The notes below the pieces were generated by a model. The model saw only the letters and a list, made by a program, of their open reading frames with translations. It was not told the origin of the DNA and did not search any database. This document shows positions 44,631 through 53,795 of a stretch of 64,000 nucleotides of DNA, one piece after another; position 1 is the first letter of the stretch, and each line of letters begins with the position of its first letter. Source of the DNA: an uncultured Psychroserpens sp. (lineage in GTDB: Bacteria; Bacteroidota; Bacteroidia; Flavobacteriales; Flavobacteriaceae); the NCBI RefSeq assembly GCF_947500255.1, contig NZ_CANMRL010000001.1, positions 1,302,001 through 1,366,000 of the forward strand, read 5' to 3'. A program made the translations under genes and the position numbers.

Positions 44631-46406
44631 ATGAAAATCGTAAAACACATAACATTATTACTTATCGTACTGACTTCGAGTATGGCTTCTGCGCAAGTTA
44701 AATTTGAAGCAAAATTGAGTAAGCAAAAATTAGGTGTCAATGAACGATTACGTATCGATTTTGTAATGAATAAAGATGGTGATAATTTCAATCCACCAGA
44801 TTTTGCAAATTTTAATGTAGTTGGAGGACCTAACACTTCTGTCAGTAATTCCTGGCTTAATGGACAACATTCTTATAATAAAACCTACAGTTATTTCTTA
44901 GCACCTACAAAGAAAGGTAAACTAAAAATTAATGAAGCAAGTATCGAAATTGAAGGTGTAGTTTATAAAACAAAAGCCGTAACGGTAAATGTGACTAATG
45001 CTGTAAAACGACCAAATGATCCTTATAATGTTGATGGTGTTGCAGCCGAAAACATACATTTAGTTGCCGAAGTCTCAAAGTCAAATCCTTACCTTAATGA
45101 GGCAATTACTGTGGTATATAAACTATACGTTTCGGCAAATACAGGTGTAAGTAATTGGAGAGAAGTTGATAATCCAAGGTATAACGATTTTTGGAGTCAG
45201 AAAATTGATACGAAAGGATATCGCATTCAAAATGGCAAATATAAAGGTCAAGACTATAGATATGTCGTTCTTCGTAAGACTGTACTTTACCCTCAAAAAA
45301 CAGGAAAGTTAGAAATAGAGCCCTTAACACTTGATATCACAGTAGAAGTGCCAACTAAAAGGCGAGATATTTTTGGAGGAAGACATATGGCTCAAACCAA
45401 TAGAACGGTTTCTGCAGGAAGTAGAACCATTAATGTAAAACCTTTACCAGACGAAGGAAAACCAGAGAATTTTACAGGAGCTGTTGGTGATTTTAAATTT
45501 AATGTCATTACGTCTAAATCTGAGTTAAATGCATCAGAGTCTCTCCAAGCTAGAGTTGAAGTGACTGGAAAAGGTAATTTGAATTTGTTTCAGTTGCCAA
45601 AGCTAACTGTGCCGAGTTCTTTAGAGGTTTATGAACCAGAACATAATGAAAACATAAGAACTAGATTAGACGGAATGTATGGTTCTATTTCAGATAGTTA
45701 CACTATTATTCCACAATATAAAGGTAAATACCCAATACCAAGCCTTTCTTTCTCTTACTTTGATTTAGAGACTGAAACCTATAAAACAGTATCATCTGGT
45801 GAAATTGTTATTGATGTTATCGAAGGCCCAGTTAATAATAGTGCTAGTGATGATAATATTGCTGAATCTGATAGCAATAAAAAAGAAGTTACCTTAAATA
45901 ATGCACAATTTGCATTTATAAAAACGAAAGCTAATTTAAAACCAACAAAACAAGAAAACTTCTTTAAATCTGCTGAGTTTTGGAGCTCATTATTACTCCC
46001 ATTATTAGCCATTCCATTAGCACTTGTATATCGTAAGAAAAAAGAAGAGCGTAATGCTGATGTCTTCGGAAATAAAATTAGAAAAGCAGATAAATTAGCA
46101 AGACGCTATTTAGGAGAAGCTAAAAAATCATTAGGACATAAAGAAGCATTTTATATTGCTTTAGAGAAAGCATTGCATAATTATTTGAAAGCCAAGTTAC
46201 ATATTGAAACAAGTGATTTTAGCAAAGAAAAAATCGAGGCCATACTAATAGAGCGTCAAGTAAATGATATCACAGTTAAAGAGTTTATTAGCATTTTGGA
46301 ACATTGCGAATTGGCACGATATACACCTATCACTAATGTGGAGATGCAACAAGATTATGATAAGGCAGCGTCAACTATTTCAATTATTGATAAGGAAATC
46401 AGATAA
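44631..46406 (+). CDS. batD: BatD
   Basis: This 591-residue protein has a signal peptide (SSMASAQ), repeated beta-domains of the BatD type (about 20-400), a membrane helix (about 450-470, LLLPLLAIPLAL) and a cytoplasmic helical tail (about 490-590, ALEKALHNYLKAKL). It is a conserved component of the Bacteroidota aerotolerance operon. It follows a shorter paralogue by 23 bases and is followed at once by BatE. Confidence 0.93.
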   Translation: MKIVKHITLLLIVLTSSMASAQVKFEAKLSKQKLGVNERLRIDFVMNKDGDNFNPPDFANFNVVGGPNTSVSNSWLNGQHSYNKTYSYFLAPTKKGKLKINEASIEIEGVVYKTKAVTVNVTNAVKRPNDPYNVDGVAAENIHLVAEVSKSNPYLNEAITVVYKLYVSANTGVSNWREVDNPRYNDFWSQKIDTKGYRIQNGKYKGQDYRYVVLRKTVLYPQKTGKLEIEPLTLDITVEVPTKRRDIFGGRHMAQTNRTVSAGSRTINVKPLPDEGKPENFTGAVGDFKFNVITSKSELNASESLQARVEVTGKGNLNLFQLPKLTVPSSLEVYEPEHNENIRTRLDGMYGSISDSYTIIPQYKGKYPIPSLSFSYFDLETETYKTVSSGEIVIDVIEGPVNNSASDDNIAESDSNKKEVTLNNAQFAFIKTKANLKPTKQENFFKSAEFWSSLLLPLLAIPLALVYRKKKEERNADVFGNKIRKADKLARRYLGEAKKSLGHKEAFYIALEKALHNYLKAKLHIETSDFSKEKIEAILIERQVNDITVKEFISILEHCELARYTPITNVEMQQDYDKAASTISIIDKEIR

Positions 46407-46408
46407 GA

Positions 46409-47170
46409 ATGAAGCAGCTATTTTACATATTAATATTGTTTATAAGTACAAGCGCGTCCTTTGCTCAGAATGAAGCGCTATTTAAGGAAGCTAATTCACT
46501 TTATAATGAAGCAAATTATGCTGAAGCATTAGATAAGTATGAGTCTATTTTAGAAACTCAAGAGCATTCAGCCGAATTGTATTTCAACATGGCCAATGCA
46601 CATTATAAGCTCAATCATATTGCTCCAAGTATTTATTATTATGAAAAAGCACTGCTATTAAAACCTCGTGATAAAGATATTCAGAACAATATTGCATATG
46701 CTAGAAATATGACAATCGATGCTATAGAGGTCATTCCTGAAGTTGGCTTTTCCAAACTTATAAAAACGATTACAAATACCTTCAGTTTTAATAATTGGGC
46801 GAAGTTATGTGTGGCTTTAGTCGTTATATTTGTCATTTTATTTTTAGGATATTACTTTTCTCATAGTACTGCAAAAAAAAGAGTTGCCTTTGTGACGAGT
46901 TTGTCGTGTTTGCTTCTAGCATGTGTTGCCTTTGCCTTTGCCTTTCACAAATATGACTTGGTCGAAAAAGATCAACCAGCTATTGTTTTTGCTCAAGAAG
47001 CTCAGGTTAAGAGTGAGCCCAATTTAAGAAGCGCAGAGACCTTTAAACTCCATGAAGGAACTAAAGTTCAAGTTCTAGATACGGTGTCTAGTTGGAAAAA
47101 AATACAACTAAGCGACGGTAAAGTGGGTTGGGTCTTAAACGAGGATATTAAAATGTTGAAGACTTTTTAA
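46409..47170 (+). CDS. batE: BatE-like TPR/SH3 protein
   Basis: This 253-residue protein has a signal peptide (ASFAQN), TPR repeats (about 22-105, EANSLYNEANYAEALDKYE), two membrane helices (about 133-151 and 160-178) and a C-terminal bacterial SH3 domain (about 190-253, VKSEPNLRSAETFKLHEGTKVQV). The domain order matches BatE. It is the last gene of the Bat cluster and starts two bases after the batD stop. No clear terminator follows. Confidence 0.92.
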   Translation: MKQLFYILILFISTSASFAQNEALFKEANSLYNEANYAEALDKYESILETQEHSAELYFNMANAHYKLNHIAPSIYYYEKALLLKPRDKDIQNNIAYARNMTIDAIEVIPEVGFSKLIKTITNTFSFNNWAKLCVALVVIFVILFLGYYFSHSTAKKRVAFVTSLSCLLLACVAFAFAFHKYDLVEKDQPAIVFAQEAQVKSEPNLRSAETFKLHEGTKVQVLDTVSSWKKIQLSDGKVGWVLNEDIKMLKTF

Positions 47171-47203
47171 ACATTCTTTAACAAAATTTCCAGAATCAAA
47201 GCT

Positions 47204-47211
47204 TATATTTG
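47204..47211 (+). promoter_or_regulatory. Probable -7 promoter element before the SulP cluster
   Basis: TATATTTG matches TAnnTTTG exactly, 18 bases before the ATG at 47230. It marks the start of a transcript separate from the Bat operon. Confidence 0.5.
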
Positions 47212-47229
47212 TAACTTTCTCTTTTGAAT

Positions 47230-47535
47230 ATGAACAAAAATCTACTAACCATTTTCTTTATGATATTATTTTTGTCGCTCACTACAGCGCCAACGATACT
47301 CATGATTGTTGATGATTCAATAGATATGTCATTTGTTTATGATATTTCAGAAGAAGAAGAAGAAAAAAAAGGGAAAGACAAGAATAAAGAATTTGAAAAA
47401 TTCCTTATTGATTCAGATAAGGATTTAGATGGTTTTCCAGTAATTAAAAAGGCAAAAAATCTTAAGTATGCCTACAAAACTTATCCCAAACCACATCTCA
47501 ATTTAATTTTCCCACCTCCCGAATTCATTTCATAA
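47230..47535 (+). CDS. Small secreted or membrane protein before SulP
   Basis: The ATG at 47230 (MNKNLLTIFFMILFLSL) is preferred to a TTG six bases upstream. The 101-residue product has one hydrophobic N-terminal segment, an Asp/Glu/Lys-rich middle (SEEEEEKKGKDKNKE) and a C-terminal tail with KPHLNLIFPPP. I do not recognise a family. It precedes the SulP gene by 73 bases. Confidence 0.6.
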   Translation: MNKNLLTIFFMILFLSLTTAPTILMIVDDSIDMSFVYDISEEEEEKKGKDKNKEFEKFLIDSDKDLDGFPVIKKAKNLKYAYKTYPKPHLNLIFPPPEFIS

Positions 47536-47608
47536 TTTTTAGAGCACTTCGGATAAAATTATCCAAAAAAATTATTGAAATAAGCTATTGAATTTCTCTT
47601 TAGCCTAA

Positions 47609-49216
47609 ATGAATTTATATATGTTTAAAACTATTAAGAATGACTTGCCAGCGAGTATAGTCGTATTTTTTGTCGCACTACCTTTATGTTTAGGTATTGC
47701 ATTAGCCAGTGGAGCACCTCTTTTTTCAGGACTTATAGCTGGTATTGTAGGAGGAATTGTTGTAGGAGGACTAAGCGGATCTAAAATTGGAGTTAGTGGA
47801 CCTGCTGCAGGACTAGCTGCTATTGTATTAACAGCTATTGGTACTTTAGGAGGTTATCAAAACTTTCTTTTAGCAGTGGTCTTAGGAGGTGTTATCCAAT
47901 TGATCTTTGGATTTCTCAAAGCGGGAATTATTGGGTATTATTTCCCGTCTTCCGTTATAAAAGGAATGTTAACAGGAATTGGTATTATAATTATTTTAAA
48001 ACAAATACCTTATTTCTTCGGACTTGATAAAAACCCAGAAGGCAATTTTGCATTTTTGCAATTGGATGGTGAAAATACGTTCACAGAATTACTAAAATCT
48101 ATAAACGCATTGATAAGTGGAAACTTTGATAAAGGCGCTACACTTATAGCATTTGTTGCTTTAGGGATATTATTGCTTTGGAGTAAAGTATTGAGTAAAA
48201 AAGGTAAATTCTTTGAGATTGTACAAGGACCTTTAGTCGCTGTAATAGTAGGTATAGTATTCTATGTAGTCACCAAATCAAACGATGCATTATCGTTAGA
48301 GGCTTCTCATTTAGTAAGTGTTCCAATTCCAGAGGATGCGTCATCATTTTTTGGGCAATTTAGTTTCCCTAATTTTTCAGCAATTACAAATCCTGAAATA
48401 TGGATTGTGGCATTCACTATAGCGCTGGTTGCAAGTTTAGAAACATTACTTTGTGTTGAGGCTACAGATAAACTGGATCCACATAAAAATGTAACACCTA
48501 CCAACCGAGAATTATTAGCGCAAGGTTCAGGGAACATTATTTCGGGAATGATTGGAGGTTTACCAATTACACAAGTAATTGTAAGAAGTTCTGCAAATAT
48601 CCAATCTGGAGGTCGAAGTAAAGCCTCGGCTATTATCCATGGTTTTTTCTTATTGATATCAGTGATACTAATTCCTAGACTATTAAATATGATTCCATTA
48701 TCAGTTTTAGCTGCAGTCTTATTTATTGTAGGATTCAAATTAGCAAAACCTTCATTATTTAAAAAGATGTATAGCTTAGGGTGGAAACAATCAATTCCAT
48801 TTTTTGTCACAGTTTTAGGTATCGTTTTCACCGATTTATTAGTAGGAATCGGTATGGGATTAGCGGTAGGAATCGTAGTGATTTTAATTAAAAGCTATCA
48901 GAACTCTCACTTTTTACATATTGAAGATAAGAGTAATGGGAAGCATAAAATAAAAATGACACTTGCTGAAGAGGTAACTTTCTTTAACAAAGGTGCAATC
49001 TTAAAAGAACTAGATAGTTTGCCAAGAGATACATACTTAGAGTTGGATGTAAGAAAAACGAGATACTTAGATAACGATATTATCGAAATTCTTGATGATT
49101 TTGCATTTAAGGCAAAAGAGAGGAATATTGACATACAACTCATTTCAGAACGAGGTGTTGTTGAAAATCCTGAAAGCTTTATAGAATTTTTTAAATTAAG
49201 ACCGAAATCGGCATAA
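47609..49216 (+). CDS. SulP family anion transporter
   Basis: This 535-residue transporter has the SulP pattern: DLPASIVVFFVALPLCLGIALASG at the start, GPAAGLAAIVLTAIG, a transmembrane core of about 12-14 helices, ATDKLDPHKNVTPTNRELLAQGSGNIISGMIGGLPITQVIVRSSANIQSGG (conserved in SulP bicarbonate/sulfate carriers) and a C-terminal STAS-like region (about 450-530). An alternative start at 47621 (MFKTIK) is possible. It is likely to carry bicarbonate or sulfate. Context, with a second SulP and a carbonic anhydrase, favours bicarbonate. Confidence 0.92.
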   Translation: MNLYMFKTIKNDLPASIVVFFVALPLCLGIALASGAPLFSGLIAGIVGGIVVGGLSGSKIGVSGPAAGLAAIVLTAIGTLGGYQNFLLAVVLGGVIQLIFGFLKAGIIGYYFPSSVIKGMLTGIGIIIILKQIPYFFGLDKNPEGNFAFLQLDGENTFTELLKSINALISGNFDKGATLIAFVALGILLLWSKVLSKKGKFFEIVQGPLVAVIVGIVFYVVTKSNDALSLEASHLVSVPIPEDASSFFGQFSFPNFSAITNPEIWIVAFTIALVASLETLLCVEATDKLDPHKNVTPTNRELLAQGSGNIISGMIGGLPITQVIVRSSANIQSGGRSKASAIIHGFFLLISVILIPRLLNMIPLSVLAAVLFIVGFKLAKPSLFKKMYSLGWKQSIPFFVTVLGIVFTDLLVGIGMGLAVGIVVILIKSYQNSHFLHIEDKSNGKHKIKMTLAEEVTFFNKGAILKELDSLPRDTYLELDVRKTRYLDNDIIEILDDFAFKAKERNIDIQLISERGVVENPESFIEFFKLRPKSA

Positions 49217-49228
49217 AACAATAACATT

Positions 49229-50035
49229 ATGAAAACCAATAAATATAAAATATTAGTGCTTTCAGATATGAAAGACACAGCTTCCAAAACAATTAAAAGT
49301 AGTATTAGTCTCTCTAAAATGATAGATGGAGATATTCACTTTTTTCATGTAAAGAAACCTACAGAAATTGTAGAAAAAGAAAGTCAGTTGTCTGCTATGA
49401 GAACAATTAACAAGGCTTATGTTTCTATCTCAAGTGACATACAAAATCTAATTGAACCAATAGCTAAAGACTATAACACCAATATTACTTACAACCACAC
49501 ATTTGGTAATGTAAAAAATGAAATTTTAGATTGTATTAAAAAGCAAAGACCAGATATAATAGTACTTGGAAGACGAAAGTCTAAACCAATTAACTTGTTA
49601 GGAGATAAGATTACAGATTTTATTATTAAAAACTATAATGGTGCTATTATGATTGCTTCTGAAGAAGAGGTATTAGAACCTGAAAAAGAATTATCATTAG
49701 GTTTACTTGATGATGCTAATACTACTTTTAACTTGGAGTTTATCGATGCCTTGTTTAAACATACACAAAAACCATTAAAATCATTCAGAACAGTTAAAAA
49801 CCCAGTTGCAAGTACTGAAGAAAAACCGCTCAATACTGGAGACACGATAGAATTAGTTTTTGATCATGGAAATAATTCTATTAAAAGCTTATCAAATTAC
49901 TTAGCAAAAAGTGATGTTAATTTATTGTGTTTAAATAGAGGCAGCAGCGATGTCAAAAATAATAAATCAACTATTAAGGATGTGATGAGTAATGTGAATG
50001 TATCATTGTTAATTTCCGAAGGACAAAAACAGTAA
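49229..50035 (+). CDS. Universal stress protein-like (two-domain)
   Basis: This 268-residue soluble protein has a UspA-like N-terminal half (YKILVLSDMKDTASKTIKSSISLS, then PDIIVLGRRKSKPINLLGDKITDFIIKNYNGAIMIA) and a divergent second half that keeps the alpha/beta alternation. The ATP-binding GxxGS-type loop is not clear in the second half. It starts twelve bases after the SulP stop, so a role in regulating that transporter is plausible. Confidence 0.8.
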   Translation: MKTNKYKILVLSDMKDTASKTIKSSISLSKMIDGDIHFFHVKKPTEIVEKESQLSAMRTINKAYVSISSDIQNLIEPIAKDYNTNITYNHTFGNVKNEILDCIKKQRPDIIVLGRRKSKPINLLGDKITDFIIKNYNGAIMIASEEEVLEPEKELSLGLLDDANTTFNLEFIDALFKHTQKPLKSFRTVKNPVASTEEKPLNTGDTIELVFDHGNNSIKSLSNYLAKSDVNLLCLNRGSSDVKNNKSTIKDVMSNVNVSLLISEGQKQ

Positions 50036-50129
50036 TCATAAATTCATGTTAATTGGAACAGGTAAGGTAGGCTTTGCTTTTTATTAATTTAAAAAGTGCT
50101 AAATTTAGGGTTAACCTAACATTTCAAAT

Positions 50130-51998
50130 ATGAAAAATTTGTTTTCTAATATCAAGGGTGACGCCTTTGGTGGTATCACTGCTGGTATTGTAGCTTTACC
50201 TTTAGCCCTGGCCTTTGGAGTTTCTTCTGGGTTAGGACCTAGTGCAGGGTTATATGGCGCCATCTTTATTAGCTTTTTTGCAGCTCTTTTTGGTGGTACA
50301 AATACACAAATCTCTGGCCCAACTGCCCCAATGACTGCCGTAAGTATGGTAGTTATTGCAGGTATTATTGCTGCTAATGATGGAAGTGTAGAAAAAGCAC
50401 TTCCGGCAATTTTGACGGTATTTTTGTTAGCAGGTCTAATGCAGATAGGACTTGGAGCCATTGGGTTAGGTAAGTATATTCGGTATATACCTTATCCAGT
50501 TGTATCTGGTTTTATGACGGCCATAGGGGTTATTATTTTGATTACACAAATTTTACCTTCGCTTGGGTATTATCCTAAAGAAGATATGGATTATGTCAAT
50601 CAGTTTAAGCCTCAAGCCGAAGAAGTTATTCTAGAAAATATTTTAAAAGAAGAAGCTGCTGAAGATATTTTAGTATTAGAAGATTTTAAGGAAACTATAT
50701 CTCGAGCCGAAAAGATTACTCAAGACGATATTTTAAAAGAGTCGCAAACACTTGCTGCTAAAAATGCTTCAGGGGTTTTAGGAGCACTTAAAGTATTGCC
50801 AAGAGCGCTCAAGAACATCAGCTGGCTAGAAGTCATACTGGCTTTGGGTACGATATTTATAATTTATGGATTTAAACGAATTACAACTAAGATTCCAAGT
50901 ACGCTGGTCGCATTAGTAGTGATGTCTACCATTGCCATCGTAGGGAATTTAAATTATAAGCCTATTCCTGAGATTCCGGAAGGCTTACCAATACCCAATT
51001 TAGAAATCATTACAAGTTTCAATCTAAATGCAATAACGCCTTATGTTTTTACAGCTCTAGCTCTAGCGCTTTTAGGAGCAATAGATTCACTCCTAACAAG
51101 TATCGTGGCAGACAATATGACCAAAACCAAACATAAACCCAATAAGGAATTAGTTGGTCAAGGGATTGGTAATAGTATCGCAGCTTTATTTGGTGGTATT
51201 CCAGGAGCAGGTGCTACTATTCGTACTGTAGTGAACATTAATTCAGGTGGAAAAACAAAACTATCTGGTATGATTGCTGGAATATTATTGTTTAGCATCT
51301 TAATGATTCCAGGCTTGCCAAATTTGGCCTCTCAAATTCCTGCAGCTGTGTTAGCAGGTATATTAATTACTGTTGGTATTGGAGTGATGGATTATAAGGG
51401 CTTAAAAGCAATTCCTGCCATGCCAAAAGATATTAAATTGGGACCATTAAAACTGAGTTCCGAAGTATTGATAATGCTCGTAGTACTTATACTTTCTTCA
51501 TTTTGGGATTTAGTTTACGCCGTAGGTATTGGGTTAGTGATAGCTTCATTAATGTTTATGAAAAAAATAGGTGACCTTACCGCTGAACGATCTGATGTAA
51601 AACCATTAAAAGAAGAAGCTTGGGCAGATGAAGCCAATTTTCCAAGTAAATTAAAAGAAGAAGTTTTTATAAAACACTTAAAAGGACCTTTGTTTTTTGG
51701 ATCGACTTCAGATTTTCAACAACTCACCTTACAAATACCAAATACCGCATCTATAGTGGTATTGCGTTTAGGTAGAATGCAATATATGGATCAATCGGGA
51801 TTATATGCGATGGAAGATATGCTTCAAGATTTAAAAGCTAAAGGTGTCGATGTACTATTTGTAGGACTGTTAAGACAACCGCGTTATATGATGGAGCGTA
51901 TTGACATTATACCAGATTTCATTTCTGAAGAACACATCTTTGCATCTTTTAATGACTGCATGAATTGGATAAAAACAAACGTAAAAGACGAATATTAA
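50130..51998 (+). CDS. SulP family transporter with STAS domain
   Basis: This 622-residue transporter starts FGGITAGIVALPLALAFGVSSG, has the SGPTAPMTAVSM motif, about 12 transmembrane helices interrupted by a 110-residue insertion (about 155-235), the GQGIGNSIAALFGGIPGAGATIRTVVNI segment, and a C-terminal STAS domain (about 510-620) with YMDQSGLYAMEDM. It belongs to a different SulP subgroup from the gene at 47609. It is nineteen bases upstream of carbonic anhydrase, which supports bicarbonate transport. Confidence 0.93.
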   Translation: MKNLFSNIKGDAFGGITAGIVALPLALAFGVSSGLGPSAGLYGAIFISFFAALFGGTNTQISGPTAPMTAVSMVVIAGIIAANDGSVEKALPAILTVFLLAGLMQIGLGAIGLGKYIRYIPYPVVSGFMTAIGVIILITQILPSLGYYPKEDMDYVNQFKPQAEEVILENILKEEAAEDILVLEDFKETISRAEKITQDDILKESQTLAAKNASGVLGALKVLPRALKNISWLEVILALGTIFIIYGFKRITTKIPSTLVALVVMSTIAIVGNLNYKPIPEIPEGLPIPNLEIITSFNLNAITPYVFTALALALLGAIDSLLTSIVADNMTKTKHKPNKELVGQGIGNSIAALFGGIPGAGATIRTVVNINSGGKTKLSGMIAGILLFSILMIPGLPNLASQIPAAVLAGILITVGIGVMDYKGLKAIPAMPKDIKLGPLKLSSEVLIMLVVLILSSFWDLVYAVGIGLVIASLMFMKKIGDLTAERSDVKPLKEEAWADEANFPSKLKEEVFIKHLKGPLFFGSTSDFQQLTLQIPNTASIVVLRLGRMQYMDQSGLYAMEDMLQDLKAKGVDVLFVGLLRQPRYMMERIDIIPDFISEEHIFASFNDCMNWIKTNVKDEY

Positions 51999-52017
51999 TA
52001 TTTAATTACAACAACAA

Positions 52018-52647
52018 ATGAAAAATATAGCAATAACAAAAGACGTTCAAAGCGCATTAACACCTGATAGTGTTTTGCAAGATTTATTACAAGGAAATAG
52101 CCGTTTTGTTAACGGAAATTCTCAAGCAACAGACAACTCGGCTCTGGTAAACCAAACTACAGGTGGGCAATACCCTAAAGCCGTTGTACTATCGTGTATA
52201 GATTCTCGTGTACCAGTCGAAACTGTATTAGATCAAGCCATTGGAGATGTATTTGTGGCTAGAGTTGCCGGGAATTTCGAAAATGTAGATATTTTAGGAA
52301 GCTTGGAGTACTCTTGCAATGTTGCAGGAAGTAAACTCATTCTTGTATTAGGTCACGAAAGTTGCGGTGCTGTAAAAGCAGCTTGCGATGGTGTCGAATT
52401 AGGAAACATAACAGCTATGTTGGATAATATTATGCCAGCAGTTAGAAAATCTGCCGATGAGGTCGATGGTGAAGCGAATTCATCTAATAAAGAATTTGTT
52501 GCTAAAACAGTTGAAAACAATGTAAGGTTGACCATAGATCGTATTCGTGAGAAAAGTAAAATTCTACAGGAAATGGAAGATAATGGAGAAATCAAGATTG
52601 CTGGTGGTGTATATAGCTTACATACAGGAAAAGTAAATATGTTGTAA
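52018..52647 (+). CDS. Beta-class carbonic anhydrase
   Basis: This 209-residue zinc enzyme interconverts CO2 and bicarbonate. The zinc ligands and catalytic dyad are visible: CIDSRVP (C60, D62, R64) and GHESCGAV (H113, C116). No signal peptide is visible, so it acts in the cytoplasm. It lies directly after a SulP transporter with a STAS domain and is followed by a strong terminator, so the two are probably co-expressed for inorganic-carbon uptake. Confidence 0.95.
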   Translation: MKNIAITKDVQSALTPDSVLQDLLQGNSRFVNGNSQATDNSALVNQTTGGQYPKAVVLSCIDSRVPVETVLDQAIGDVFVARVAGNFENVDILGSLEYSCNVAGSKLILVLGHESCGAVKAACDGVELGNITAMLDNIMPAVRKSADEVDGEANSSNKEFVAKTVENNVRLTIDRIREKSKILQEMEDNGEIKIAGGVYSLHTGKVNML

Positions 52648-52662
52648 AAATATCAATCCTAA

Positions 52663-52692
52663 AAAAGCCGCTCATTGAGCGGCTTTTTTTTA
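52663..52692 (+). terminator. Terminator of the carbonic anhydrase transcript
   Basis: AAAGCCGCTC/GAGCGGCTTT with an ATT loop and a T-run after it. Confidence 0.93.
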
Positions 52693-52732
52693 TACCAAAA
52701 TTTAACATATATAAAAGCGTATAAATTTTTAT

Positions 52733-52757
52733 TTAGAATCATTCTAATTTATATTTG
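52733..52757 (+). promoter_or_regulatory. Fur-like palindrome overlapping a promoter
   Basis: TTAGAAT-C-ATTCTAA (52733-52747) is a perfect palindrome with a central C, flanked by A/T, resembling iron-responsive Fur boxes. The -7 element TATATTTG (52750-52757) follows, so a bound repressor would block the polymerase. The next ATG is at 52779. Confidence 0.55.
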
Positions 52758-52778
52758 TGTCAATAAAATCTACCTTCT

Positions 52779-53144
52779 ATGAATGACATCAATACGCTTT
52801 ATTATAATGATTTCGGAATTGCGTTTCAATGGAAGCGATGTGCAGCAAAGGATTTTAAAAAAGTACAACTTGTATTTAGAAATACAGGGTTTTTTTTAAC
52901 CGAAGCTGAGCTCATTCAATTTCATAAAAATGTGAAACGAAGCCTAGATTCTCAGCAATTGTGTTCCGACTGTAAACACAACGGGACATGTCGTTCGTTG
53001 CTATTACAAACACCTGCTAACCAAATAAGTTTAGCAATGAGTTTAATCGAGCTTCAAGATGTTCAAGATTTAATAAAAGGCACAATAACACAATTAGAAT
53101 TAGAACATGTGTTTAAAGCGAATAATATTAGTAAAGGAGATTAA
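52779..53144 (+). CDS. Small protein with a Cys cluster, probably iron-regulated (unknown)
   Basis: This 121-residue cytoplasmic protein begins MNDINTLYYNDFGIAFQWKRC and has a motif QLCSDCKHNGTCRSLLL with three Cys in a short span, possibly a metal site. Its function is unknown; it resembles a DUF6686-type family I recall only vaguely. It lies directly behind the Fur-like palindrome. It is convergent with the cvpA gene seven bases away. Confidence 0.7.
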   Translation: MNDINTLYYNDFGIAFQWKRCAAKDFKKVQLVFRNTGFFLTEAELIQFHKNVKRSLDSQQLCSDCKHNGTCRSLLLQTPANQISLAMSLIELQDVQDLIKGTITQLELEHVFKANNISKGD

Positions 53145-53151
53145 CGGCGTA

Positions 53152-53682
53152 TTAGGCTTCAGTGGTGTCTTCTGAGGTTTCTTCGTTTGGATCATCTTTC
53201 CCTTTATTCAAGATACTTGGGAAAATCATTGGTGCTAATGATTTTACAGGTTCATAAAGAATAGAATCTTCTAAGTCTTCCTTATCAGCAAACGGAATCG
53301 AATTATTCATATTATCAAAAACGATAAGTAGTACACTTAAAATTAAACCAATTTTTAATGCACCAAACACACCCCCTAAAAGTTTGTTCAATACACCTAA
53401 TGCCGCAAAATCTGCTAACTTGGTTAATGCTTTTCCTGCAAGAGCAATAATTAAAACAATGATGACAAACGTAATAGCAAACGCAACAATATTGATATAC
53501 TTTTCATCCCAATCCAGCCTACTATCTAGGAATTCAGCAGCAAAATTGCTAAAGTGAATAGCACCATATACACCTGCAATCAATGCAACAAGAGAAGCCA
53601 CTTCTACAAAAAGCCCTTTCATGAAACCTCGTATAAGTCCAAATAATAAAAGCGCTCCTAATATGATATCAATAATAGCCAT
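53152..53682 (-). CDS. cvpA: CvpA family membrane protein
   Basis: This 176-residue protein has four predicted helices (about 2-20, 26-46, 62-88 and 102-124), the IIDIILGALLLFGLIRGFMKGL start and a GKALTKLADFAALGVLNKLLGGVFGALKIGL core of the CvpA family. The C-terminal 30 residues are acidic. CvpA proteins are involved in envelope or biofilm traits, with an unclear mechanism. Confidence 0.9.
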   Translation of the reverse strand: MAIIDIILGALLLFGLIRGFMKGLFVEVASLVALIAGVYGAIHFSNFAAEFLDSRLDWDEKYINIVAFAITFVIIVLIIALAGKALTKLADFAALGVLNKLLGGVFGALKIGLILSVLLIVFDNMNNSIPFADKEDLEDSILYEPVKSLAPMIFPSILNKGKDDPNEETSEDTTEA

Positions 53683-53760
53683 AGTTTAGTCAGTTTTAAC
53701 AAACCTACATAATTTTTCTCATTTTAAAATAATAACGCTAAAGTTGAACTTATAGTTTAT

Positions 53761-53768
53761 TAACTTTG
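53761..53768 (+). promoter_or_regulatory. Probable -7 element of the 118-residue protein gene
   Basis: TAACTTTG fits TAnnTTTG exactly, 27 bases before the ATG at 53796; a TTG lies 14 bases upstream. Confidence 0.55.
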
Positions 53769-53795
53769 CAAACTAAATAGCTTCGATAAGAACTT

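Noticed and set aside
48307-48831. 174-codon minus-strand open frame inside the first SulP gene
   Set aside because: It lies wholly within a well-supported transporter, with no plausible family, start context or signal.
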